Below, piece by piece: positions 57,622 to 64,000 of a stretch of 64,000 nucleotides of DNA. Under the pieces are notes generated by a model, which was given only the letters and a program-made list of their open reading frames with translations, made no database searches and was not told the DNA's origin. The stretch spans positions 186,001 through 250,000 of the forward strand of contig CAWBKW010000004.1 of NCBI GenBank assembly GCA_963789515.1, read 5' to 3'. This DNA is from JBAXEO01 sp963789515 (GTDB lineage Bacteria; Actinomycetota; Coriobacteriia; Anaerosomatales; JAAXUF01). How positions within the stretch are numbered: position 1 is the stretch's first letter; each line of letters starts with the position of its first letter. The position numbers and the translations under genes are program-made.

Positions 57622-59754
57622 CTACTTGAGCAGGCCCCGCTTCGCCAGGTTCACGTGGCAGTTCGAGCACTGCTGCTCGGTGTGGCATGTGTAGCAGGGT
57701 TCGGCGCCGCTCTTCTTGACGACCACAGGGTGGTACCGCATCCACGGCTGGGTCGGGACCGAGCCCTGGTGGTGACAGGCGTTACAGTAGGCAGGCTCGT
57801 GACAGCGCAGACACGTCGGTCGATTGACCTGGCCCGAGGTGATCGCCTGAGCGTGAGAGCCCGCATTCTCCTTTGACGGCGGTGCCTGGGGATCCTTCAT
57901 CCCGAAACCGGCCGGGTGCGGCATCGCGACCTTGTGGCAACCCTTGCAGAACGCGGAGTTGGGCAGATCCCCGGGGTTGCCGGGGTGGCAGTAGCTGCAC
58001 ACGGTGGCGTCCTTCTTGTAGAGCGCTGCGTGGCTGCCGACGGGCGCACCCGGGACCTTGATGAAGTCCTTGGTCTTGTGGGAGGCGGGGACGACCTTTC
58101 GTGCCGTGTGGCACGCCGCGCACGCCGCCTGCTTGTGGCACTTGTCGATACAGCCACCGGCACCGTTCTTGGAGACGGAAGAACCGTGGACCTTGATCCA
58201 GGGCACGGTCGTCGACGAACCGACATGGTGGCAGTTGCTGCACAGCTGAGGCCAGGTGTGGCAGTTCAGGCAGACCCGGGGGTTCTGACGGCCGGTCTTC
58301 GAGTGGAACTGCTTGAACTCCTTGGAGTGCGGCATCTCGAGCTTGTGGCACGCCTTGCAGAACGGTGCGTTCAAGCCGCCGGTACCGTGGCAGACCTCAC
58401 ACTGTTCGGTCGACTGGTTGGCCGCCACCGAGTGGAGCGCGGTGGCCGATGCCGGCTCGGAACCGTACTTGGTCATCGTGGGGGCCTGCGAATGTGTCCA
58501 GTACGGCTGCTTGTGCGACGCCGGGAACACCTTGTTCTGGGTGTGGCAGTCGGCACAGAACTTGACCGCGTGGCACTTGTCGAGACACGACTTGAGGCCT
58601 GACTTGGCAACCGCCTTGGGATGCTGCTGGGCCCACGGCTTGGCGGGATCGTACGTGAAGTCGACCTGCGTGCCGTGGTGGCACTCGTTACAGAAGTTCG
58701 GATTCTTCTTGGTGTGGCACATGACGCACTTCTCGGGAATGAGCTTTGAGGCGACCGGATGGCCCTTCGGATCCTTGCTATCCTTCGGCTCCTTGAACTC
58801 AGCCGAGTGGGGCATCGGCGTGCCGTGGCACGCCAGGCAGAAGGCGTCCTTGTGGCAGGTGCCGCACTCGTTGATGGCTCCGACCGGCGGGAGCAGCTGA
58901 CCGAGCGTCTCGCCGTGGCCGCCCTCCTTGCCCTCGGGGCCGTTCTGGCGCTCCGCAGCAGCGAACTCCGCCTTGCGCTCGCCGGTGACAACCTGCTGAC
59001 CGGTCTCCAGGAGCGTCTTCTTGACCTCCTTGTCGACCTCCAGCGCGATCTCCCCGTGCACGGCGACGAACGCGCCGGTCGCCTCATGGCTCGGCGGGCG
59101 CAGCTCGAAGTCAGGCGTGTGGCACGCTTCGCATGCGCCGGGAGCCGGAGCCTTCGGCTCCTGCCCGTGACAGCGGAAGCATGCCGTCATCGTCATGAAG
59201 TCCGCGTGCTTGGTGCTCGGTTCGCCGCTCTTGGGGTTCTTGAGGGTGAGGGGGAAGTCCTCGACGTGCGCTGTTCGGTTGTGGCACAGAGGACAGGTGA
59301 TCGCCTTGTCCTGATGGGTCTTGTGGTCGATCTTGATCCCGGGGGACGGCGTGAACGTGCGTGTCGAGGGGCTGTGGCACTGCGTGCACTTGTCCTCGGT
59401 CATCGTGAGAGCCACTTCGCTCTCGGCGTTCAGCGGCAGGGTATAGCTGCCGGTGACCGTCTGGGCCAGCTCGCCGAGCGCCTCGGCCTTGTGGATGAGG
59501 AAGACCACCGGGTTGGCGGCGACCGGCATGTGACAGGCCATGCAGCTGATCTCCGAGTGAGCCGAGTGCTCATAGGCGGTGATCGTGTCGTCCTGCACCT
59601 TGTGGCAGCCCTCGGAGCAGAACCAACGGGTCGAGGTGACTCCCAGGACCGGAATCATCACCCCTGCGATGATCAGGACCGCGACGAGCGCCCAGATGAT
59701 GTAGCGGGGGCGGGAGGCAGGATCCTTGAATCCGGCCAACGAGATCTTGGGCAT
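57622..59754 (-). CDS. Membrane-anchored multiheme c-type cytochrome with 24 haem motifs
   Basis: The 710-residue protein starts MPKISLAGFKDPASRPRYII (59,752-59,754, with AGGAGAGA upstream) and has one N-terminal membrane helix. It resembles NapC/NrfH-type anchors at its N-terminus (CMACHM). I count 21 CxxCH and three CxxxCH motifs (CSEGCH, CLDKCH, CIDKCH). Clustered motifs with intervening histidines suggest a conductive wire for electron transfer outside the membrane. It has no recognised catalytic domain. Partners are not adjacent; a methyl-accepting protein lies upstream and tRNA-Pro downstream. Confidence 0.9.
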   Translation of the reverse strand: MPKISLAGFKDPASRPRYIIWALVAVLIIAGVMIPVLGVTSTRWFCSEGCHKVQDDTITAYEHSAHSEISCMACHMPVAANPVVFLIHKAEALGELAQTVTGSYTLPLNAESEVALTMTEDKCTQCHSPSTRTFTPSPGIKIDHKTHQDKAITCPLCHNRTAHVEDFPLTLKNPKSGEPSTKHADFMTMTACFRCHGQEPKAPAPGACEACHTPDFELRPPSHEATGAFVAVHGEIALEVDKEVKKTLLETGQQVVTGERKAEFAAAERQNGPEGKEGGHGETLGQLLPPVGAINECGTCHKDAFCLACHGTPMPHSAEFKEPKDSKDPKGHPVASKLIPEKCVMCHTKKNPNFCNECHHGTQVDFTYDPAKPWAQQHPKAVAKSGLKSCLDKCHAVKFCADCHTQNKVFPASHKQPYWTHSQAPTMTKYGSEPASATALHSVAANQSTEQCEVCHGTGGLNAPFCKACHKLEMPHSKEFKQFHSKTGRQNPRVCLNCHTWPQLCSNCHHVGSSTTVPWIKVHGSSVSKNGAGGCIDKCHKQAACAACHTARKVVPASHKTKDFIKVPGAPVGSHAALYKKDATVCSYCHPGNPGDLPNSAFCKGCHKVAMPHPAGFGMKDPQAPPSKENAGSHAQAITSGQVNRPTCLRCHEPAYCNACHHQGSVPTQPWMRYHPVVVKKSGAEPCYTCHTEQQCSNCHVNLAKRGLLK

Positions 59755-59838
59755 ACGCTCTCTCCTTGCTCGGTCACCTACGTTTTGCCTGCGAGGAGAG
59801 CCCGCGAAGGCCCCTCTCCCCCATCCTGCTGGGAGAAC

Positions 59839-59868
59839 GATATAAGAACGCGCACTCACTCACAACAA
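59839..59868 (-). promoter_or_regulatory. Candidate promoter of the multiheme cytochrome gene
   Basis: TTGTTG and TATATC are separated by 18 bases on the minus strand, about 85 bases before the cytochrome start. Confidence 0.4.
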
Positions 59869-59978
59869 GGTGCGCTCATTCTCCCTTAGGTGCGATTCGA
59901 CGCAGCCCCCGCGCGTCCTGCCTGAAGGGTGATGAGCGAACGGCGAATGCCGTGCGAAACGTGCTCAGCAGACGCGTC

Positions 59979-61133
59979 TCAGCGAACGACGAGCGTGTCC
60001 GCGAGCCGGTTGAGTTCGAGGATCGCGGCCTGGATCTGGCGTGAGGTCGCGGCCGCCTGGGTCGAGACGAGCGCCATCTCCCTCATGGAGATCACGACCT
60101 GGTCCGAAGCCGTCCGCTGCTGGCGTGTCGCCACCGAGATCTGCTTCGCCGAGTCGGTGGTCTCCTCGACCTGCTGGACGATCGTGTCCAGCGAGTCTGC
60201 GGTGCGCAGCGCGAGCGCCTTGCCTTCCTCGACCTTGCGCGTGGCGCGCTCCGTGGACATGACCAGAGAGGACGAAGACGACTGTATCTCGCGCACCACG
60301 CGGCCGATCTCGCTCGTCGACTCGGTGACCGAGTCAGCGAGTTTGCGTATCTCTTCCGCAACGACGGCGAATCCCTTGCCGGCCTCTCCCGCACGTGCGG
60401 CCTCGATGGCGGCGTTGAGGGCAAGGATCTTGGTCTGCTCGGCGATGTCGTCGATGATGACCAGCACGCGGCCGATCTCCTGACTGCGCTCGCCGAGCGC
60501 CAGGATGCGGTCGGATGCGACCTGCGTGCTCTGGCGGATCTCCTCGATACCCTCGGCGGTGTCGGCCACCGACTGCATGCCCTCCTCGGCGCTCGCGAGG
60601 GTGCGCTCCGCCGTCGCTGCGACCGACTGCGAGTTGTCGGCGATCTGCTTGGACGTCTGCGCGAGCTCTTCGACCGTCGCCGAGGTCTGCGAGACCGCGG
60701 CCGCCTGCTGTGCCGCGCCGGATGCCTGCTCATCGGTCGCGGTGAGCACCTTCCCCGTGAGCGAGCGGATCTCGTCGTTGACCGCCTTGATCTGCTCGAG
60801 CTGACGCGCGAGGCCGCCGAACAGCCGATCGAGCTCGACGCCCATCTCATCCAAGTCGCCCGTGGCGTCGACATCGAGCCCGAGACGCCCTTCCGCCTTG
60901 ACGAGGACGCCGGCGATCTCGTTCTCGGCGACGCGGACCGCGATGACGTAGCACATCCAGCCGAGCGCTACGCCGGCCGCGACGCACAGGGCCGAGAACA
61001 CCACCAGCGCCGGCGTGCTCTTGGGCGTCATGAGCAACAGCGAGACGACCGGAAACGCCAACCCGATGGCCACACCCATCATCAACATCATCGAACGGAG
61101 CCGTCGGCTGGTCGCGCCTGTCCTTCGCTTCAC
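59979..61133 (-). CDS. Methyl-accepting chemotaxis-type signalling protein without sensor domain
   Basis: About 384 residues. Two N-terminal membrane helices (MLMMGVAIGLAFPVVSLLLM and a second) flank only a few residues, so there is no extracellular sensor. The rest is a coiled-coil signalling domain with hairpin tip EQTKILALNAAIEAARAGEA and adaptation-like Glu/Gln pairs. GTG at 61,133 has GAGGGGG five bases upstream and is preferred to an ATG 13 codons earlier. CheA/CheW/CheR genes are not in the window. It may sense the membrane state or redox. Confidence 0.88.
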   Translation of the reverse strand: MKRRTGATSRRLRSMMLMMGVAIGLAFPVVSLLLMTPKSTPALVVFSALCVAAGVALGWMCYVIAVRVAENEIAGVLVKAEGRLGLDVDATGDLDEMGVELDRLFGGLARQLEQIKAVNDEIRSLTGKVLTATDEQASGAAQQAAAVSQTSATVEELAQTSKQIADNSQSVAATAERTLASAEEGMQSVADTAEGIEEIRQSTQVASDRILALGERSQEIGRVLVIIDDIAEQTKILALNAAIEAARAGEAGKGFAVVAEEIRKLADSVTESTSEIGRVVREIQSSSSSLVMSTERATRKVEEGKALALRTADSLDTIVQQVEETTDSAKQISVATRQQRTASDQVVISMREMALVSTQAAATSRQIQAAILELNRLADTLVVR

Positions 61134-61201
61134 GAACGCCCCCTCGGTCTTTCGCGTGACTGCCCTGCCCATGGTACCAGTCGGTGTTTCGGCGTTCGGG
61201 G

Positions 61202-61231
61202 TTGATGTCCCGATACCCCTTAGGGTATTGT
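61202..61231 (+). promoter_or_regulatory. Candidate promoter with internal operator for the ferredoxin-selenoprotein-DUF362 genes
   Basis: TTGATG and TATTGT are separated by 18 bases. Between and into the -10 lies the palindrome ATACCC-CTTA-GGGTAT (61,213-61,228), ideally placed for a repressor. It is 61 bases upstream of the ferredoxin start. Confidence 0.5.
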
Positions 61232-61291
61232 GGCACCACGCTCGCTTGTCATGAGCGCCCCGTTGAGCGCCGAGAAGAAGGACCCGGATAC

Positions 61292-61474
61292 ATGCCGCTC
61301 GTCACCATCTCAGAGGCCCGTTGCGACAACAGCCCGTACTGTCCCGCGCGTCGCGCGTGCCCCAAGGGCGCCATCGTCCCGAATGGAAACGCGTACAAAG
61401 TGGTAGAAGAGAAGTGCACCGGGTGTGGCGCATGCATGCGCGTTTGCCCCATGGGTGCCATCCAGTTCAAGTAG
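61292..61474 (+). CDS. 4Fe-4S ferredoxin, small
   Basis: The 60-residue protein starts MPLVTISEARCDNSPYCPAR and has a C-terminal CTGCGACMRVCPMGAIQ cluster site with four cysteines, and an atypical N-terminal set (C11, C17, C23). One or two iron-sulfur clusters may bind. AAGGA precedes the ATG. It is 15 bases upstream of the selenoprotein gene and likely donates electrons to it or to the DUF362 protein (inference). Confidence 0.88.
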   Translation: MPLVTISEARCDNSPYCPARRACPKGAIVPNGNAYKVVEEKCTGCGACMRVCPMGAIQFK

Positions 61475-61489
61475 AGAAGGGACGAACCC

Positions 61490-61834
61490 ATGTCCGATCC
61501 GGTCATCGTAGAGGTCTTCGACATCCCGAGCACCACGAACTGCTTCTCCGGCGGTTGAGGCCCCTCATGGTCTCCGGAGGAGATCACCGCCATCGTCGCC
61601 GCCGAACTGACGCGCCGCTTTGGTGACGACGCCGTCGTCGCCTACCGCAACGTCGACGATGAAGACGTCCGCACCGAGTTCGACGCGATCGTCACCGAGA
61701 TCCAGACGCGCGGGTTGCTCTATCCGGTCACGGTCGTCGACGGGGCACCGCTCTACGACGGTGCGGTCAGCTACCCCGCGATCATGCGCGCGGTCACCAA
61801 CAAGTTGGCCGACCGAGAGGCCGCCCAGGCCTAG
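61490..61834 (+). CDS. Putative selenoprotein, thioredoxin-fold, CX4U redox motif (in-frame UGA)
   Basis: Read with UGA (61,556-61,558) as selenocysteine, this frame gives 114 residues. It starts MSDPVIVEVFDIPSTTN, then CFSGGU, then GPSWSPEEITAIVAAELTRR, and ends after LLYPVTVVDGAPLYDG and a short helix. The pattern beta, CX4U active site, helix, beta, helix, YPV-strand (cis-proline) fits a thioredoxin/glutaredoxin fold. The stretch after UGA keeps protein-like composition for 91 codons with no other stop. AGAAGGGA lies upstream. A stem-loop follows the UGA. A stop-and-truncation is the alternative: it would leave only 22 residues. Confidence 0.8.
61568..61586 (+). promoter_or_regulatory. Candidate bacterial SECIS stem-loop downstream of UGA
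   Basis: TGGTCTCC, GGA, GGAGATCA form an eight-pair stem (one G-U) with a GGA apical loop. The loop begins about 18 bases after the UGA, within the distance reported for bacterial SECIS elements, and has G at its first positions. I have not modelled SelB binding. Confidence 0.5.
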
Positions 61835-61887
61835 CCGGTCCGAGAACGCCCCCGCCACACGCCTCGCGCTGGAGTAGACTTCTGCCC

Positions 61888-63039
61888 ATGGCCCAAGTGA
61901 GCATCTCCCGCTGCAGCACCTATGAACCGCAGGAAGTCGCAGCCGCACTCGATGCCGCCCTCTCCCCGCTCGGGGGGATGGCGGCTTTCGTGTCTCCCGG
62001 ACAGCGCGTGCTCCTGAAGGTCAACCTGCTCTCGCGGGCGCTGCCGGAACGCGCCGTCACCACGCATCCCGAGTTCGTTCGCGCGGTCATCCGCTCGGCT
62101 CGCGCTGCCGGCGGAGAGGTCTCGGTCGGCGACAGCCCCGGTGGCCCCAACCGGCCCGGCGGGGTGCGCAAGGTGTGGGAGGACTCCGGCATCGGAGCGG
62201 TCTGCGCCGAGGAGGGCGTGCCGCTTCTGCTGTTCGACGATGCCTGCACCCGGGTCAGTAACGACGGCGGCGGACTCTATGGCTCGTTCACGCTGGGCAC
62301 CGCGGTCGTCGAGACCGACGTGCTCATAACCCTGCCGAAGTTCAAGACGCACGGGCTCATGATGTTCACCGGAGCCGTCAAGAACCTGTTCGGCTGCATT
62401 CCGGGACTCGAGAAGGCGCAGTACCACCTCAAGGTCCCGGACCGCGACGACTTCGGCTCGATGCTCGTCGACCTGATGCTCGCCTGCCGTCCGTCGCTCG
62501 CGATCATGGACGCCGTCGTCGGCATGGAGGGCGAGGGTCCGGCCGGCGGGACGCCCCGGCAGGTCGGGGCGGTGCTCGCCTCGGCGGACTGCGTCGCGCT
62601 CGACGTCATCGCGAGCTCGATGGCCGGGCTGGATCCGATGGAGGTCTACTCGAGCAAGGCCGCCTCGCGACGCGGCCTCGGGCCCGCCACTGCCGAAGAG
62701 GTCGAGGTGGTGGGCGAGGACTGGCATGCCCTGGCCCCGGCGGACTTCAAGCTGCCGGTGCGCGATCTCTCGGCGAAGCTGCCGCCCTGGCTCGGCAAAC
62801 GCATGCGCGGATGGACGACCGCTCGGCCGTATCTCGAGCGCGCGCGCGACTGCACCCTCTGCAAGACGTGCCAGGAGAACTGTCCGGTGGATGCGATCGT
62901 CGTCGGGGCCAACGGGCCCGTCTTCGATCATCAGACCTGCATCCGGTGCTACTGCTGCCAGGAACTGTGTCCGCCTCAGGTCATCGGGCTCAAGGTCCCG
63001 CCGATCGCGCGGTTCGCTACGCGGGGCCGCGGCAAGTAG
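61888..63039 (+). CDS. DUF362 domain protein with C-terminal 4Fe-4S ferredoxin domain
   Basis: The 383-residue protein has an N-terminal DUF362 domain (VLLKVNLLSRALPERAVTTH, GDSPGGPNRPGG, and LPKFKTHGLMMFTGAVKNLF) and a C-terminal dicluster ferredoxin region with CTLCKTCQENCP and CIRCYCCQELCP, each binding a 4Fe-4S cluster. The catalytic role of DUF362 is unknown; genes of this family often lie near redox enzymes. The start is ATG at 61,888, 53 bases after the selenoprotein stop, on the same strand, so co-transcription is likely. Confidence 0.9.
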   Translation: MAQVSISRCSTYEPQEVAAALDAALSPLGGMAAFVSPGQRVLLKVNLLSRALPERAVTTHPEFVRAVIRSARAAGGEVSVGDSPGGPNRPGGVRKVWEDSGIGAVCAEEGVPLLLFDDACTRVSNDGGGLYGSFTLGTAVVETDVLITLPKFKTHGLMMFTGAVKNLFGCIPGLEKAQYHLKVPDRDDFGSMLVDLMLACRPSLAIMDAVVGMEGEGPAGGTPRQVGAVLASADCVALDVIASSMAGLDPMEVYSSKAASRRGLGPATAEEVEVVGEDWHALAPADFKLPVRDLSAKLPPWLGKRMRGWTTARPYLERARDCTLCKTCQENCPVDAIVVGANGPVFDHQTCIRCYCCQELCPPQVIGLKVPPIARFATRGRGK

Positions 63040-63086
63040 CACACGGCAGTCGGCTCAGCACAGCACCTCTCGCCAACGACCGCTTC

Positions 63087-63380
63087 TCAGGCGCGTGGCC
63101 GGAACCGGTCGACGAACAGCCCCACGAGGCCGCGCTCCCAGAACTGGTCCCATCCGCTCCCATCGGAAGGCGGCAGGGTGGCGTCATACCGCCGTCGGGC
63201 CTCCGGGTCCTTGAGAACGCGGTACGCCTCGTTGATCGCCTGCATGCGTCGAGTAGCGGCAACTCGGTTGTCGGACGACGCCCGGTCGGGATGGTGCTTC
63301 ATGGACAGCGCCTTGTAGGCGCGCTCGATGACTTCAGCATCGGCGTCGCGGATGACCTGGAGTCTCTGGTAGTGATCCAC
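63087..63380 (-). CDS. Short J-domain (DnaJ-like) protein
   Basis: The 97-residue protein has a complete J-domain: helix II into the HPD motif (ALSMKHHPDRASSDNRV) and the INEAYRVLKDPEARRRYD end. It lacks the G/F and zinc regions of DnaJ. The C-terminal 25 residues (WDQFWERGLVGLFVDRFR) are aromatic and may bind a client. The start is GTG at 63,378-63,380. It stimulates a DnaK partner not in the window. Confidence 0.88.
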   Translation of the reverse strand: MDHYQRLQVIRDADAEVIERAYKALSMKHHPDRASSDNRVAATRRMQAINEAYRVLKDPEARRRYDATLPPSDGSGWDQFWERGLVGLFVDRFRPRA

Positions 63381-63413
63381 GTGTGAGTTGCTTTCTGCCG
63401 TGGGGTGCGTGGG

Positions 63414-64000
63414 TCAGTGCAGCTTGCAGGTCTGGGTCGGGACCAGGTTGAGGGGCAGGTATATCTCCACCGCGCCGGGGCAGCGCTTGTTGGCAAGCAG
63501 CTTCGAGTCCTCGCAGACGACACAGCGCACCTGCGCGGTCGGGGCGGTCTGCGCCGGCGTGATCGCCACGCTCCTGGCCCTCGTCGCTCCGGTCATGTAC
63601 TCACGCCAGATGCTCGCGGGGAAGCTGCCACCGGTGACGGCGATGCCGTGCACGCTCGTCATGGGTACCTGCGCTGCGCGGTTTCCAACCCACACTGCGG
63701 TCGCGACGTCGCCCGCCCAGCCCACGAACCATGCGTCTCGATAGGACTGGGTGGTGCCGGTCTTGCCCGCGGCCCACACCGGCAGCTTCGCCTGATCGCC
63801 TGTTCCGCGCTCGATGACATCGTGAAGCATGAGCGAGGCCTGCATGGCTGTCTCGCGCGGAATCGCCTGAGTCGTCTCGGCAGACCGTGTGAGCACGGCG
63901 CGCCCCCTGTCGTCAGTCACCAGCGCGATGCCGCTGGGCACGACCCGGACGCCGCCGTTGGCGAGGTGGCGTAGGACGACGCCATCTCCAGCGGAGAGAC
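63414..64000 (-). CDS. Penicillin-binding protein 1A-type, C-terminal part, with frameshift at the window edge
   Basis: This is the end of a class A PBP. The transpeptidase KTG motif is clear (VWAAGKTGTTQSYRDAWFVG) and WVGN-type residues follow. The far upstream piece (SPLEMASSYAT) is in another frame; expected SYATxANGGVRVVPSG would need one added base at about 63,964. The C-terminus has three to four cysteines (RCVVCEDSKLLANKRC) that may form a disulphide or bind metal. The glycosyltransferase domain and start are beyond the window. Confidence 0.82.
   Translation of the reverse strand, partial: LSAGDGVVLRHLANGGVRVVPSGIALVTDDRGRAVLTRSAETTQAIPRETAMQASLMLHDVIERGTGDQAKLPVWAAGKTGTTQSYRDAWFVGWAGDVATAVWVGNRAAQVPMTSVHGIAVTGGSFPASIWREYMTGATRARSVAITPAQTAPTAQVRCVVCEDSKLLANKRCPGAVEIYLPLNLVPTQTCKLH

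Noticed and set aside
61556..61558. UGA as a genuine stop ending a 22-residue peptide
   Set aside because: The following 91 codons in the same frame form the rest of a thioredoxin fold and a stem-loop follows the UGA; I treat it as selenocysteine but cannot prove it.

Overview
This window is a GC-rich chromosomal segment of an actinobacterium, most likely Coriobacteriia-like. I infer this from the Firmicutes-like gene order, a SigH-type sigma factor, RpoA/RpoB/RpoC type, an anaerobic multiheme cytochrome and a Rex regulator; no 16S rRNA gene is present to confirm it. I see no insertion sequence, prophage or CRISPR array. Nearly everything up to position 60,000 is on the minus strand, so transcription runs from high to low coordinates.

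Positions 1-33,060 are the translation and transcription superoperon. Read along the minus strand it holds tRNA-Tyr, tRNA-Thr, tRNA-Met, tuf, rpmG, tRNA-Trp, secE, nusG, rplKA, rplJL, rpoBC, rpsLG-fusA, then the S10-spc-alpha genes rpsJ to rplQ with secY, adk, map and infA, ending in an ECF-transporter ATPase cut by the window edge. Sigma-A-type promoters can be read ahead of tRNA-Tyr, rplJ, rpoB (two in tandem) and rpsL. Hairpins lie after tuf, rplL, rpoC and rplQ.

Positions 33,220-36,130 hold a small signalling island: a hypothetical protein, a stand-alone cyclic-nucleotide-binding protein and a divergent membrane class III nucleotidyl cyclase, then a tRNA-Thr. Positions 36,200-50,500 carry sigH, yacP, rlmB, cysS, cysE, ispF, ispD, a PIN/TRAM protein, disA, radA, clpC, lysS and greA, an order very close to that in Bacillus. 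Positions 50,500-57,500 hold tatA, rex, a site-2 protease, mtnP, a YhaM-like exonuclease, a SAM hydrolase, a lipoprotein, a DUF2085 protein and tRNA-Pro.

Positions 57,600-64,000 look most specialised. They contain a membrane-anchored cytochrome with 24 haem-binding motifs, a methyl-accepting protein, and a plus-strand operon of a ferredoxin, a thioredoxin-fold protein with an in-frame UGA (probable selenocysteine), and a DUF362/ferredoxin protein. A J-domain protein and a partial penicillin-binding protein follow.

Two features stand out. One is the unannotatable-by-default selenoprotein gene at 61,490-61,834, with a stem-loop placed like a bacterial SECIS. The other is a C-terminal domain on RpoC that closely resembles the alpha-subunit CTD. 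Six conserved genes (yacP, rlmB, radA, lysS, the DUF2085 gene and the PBP gene) each carry a single-base indel. This more likely reflects residual sequencing error than decay.
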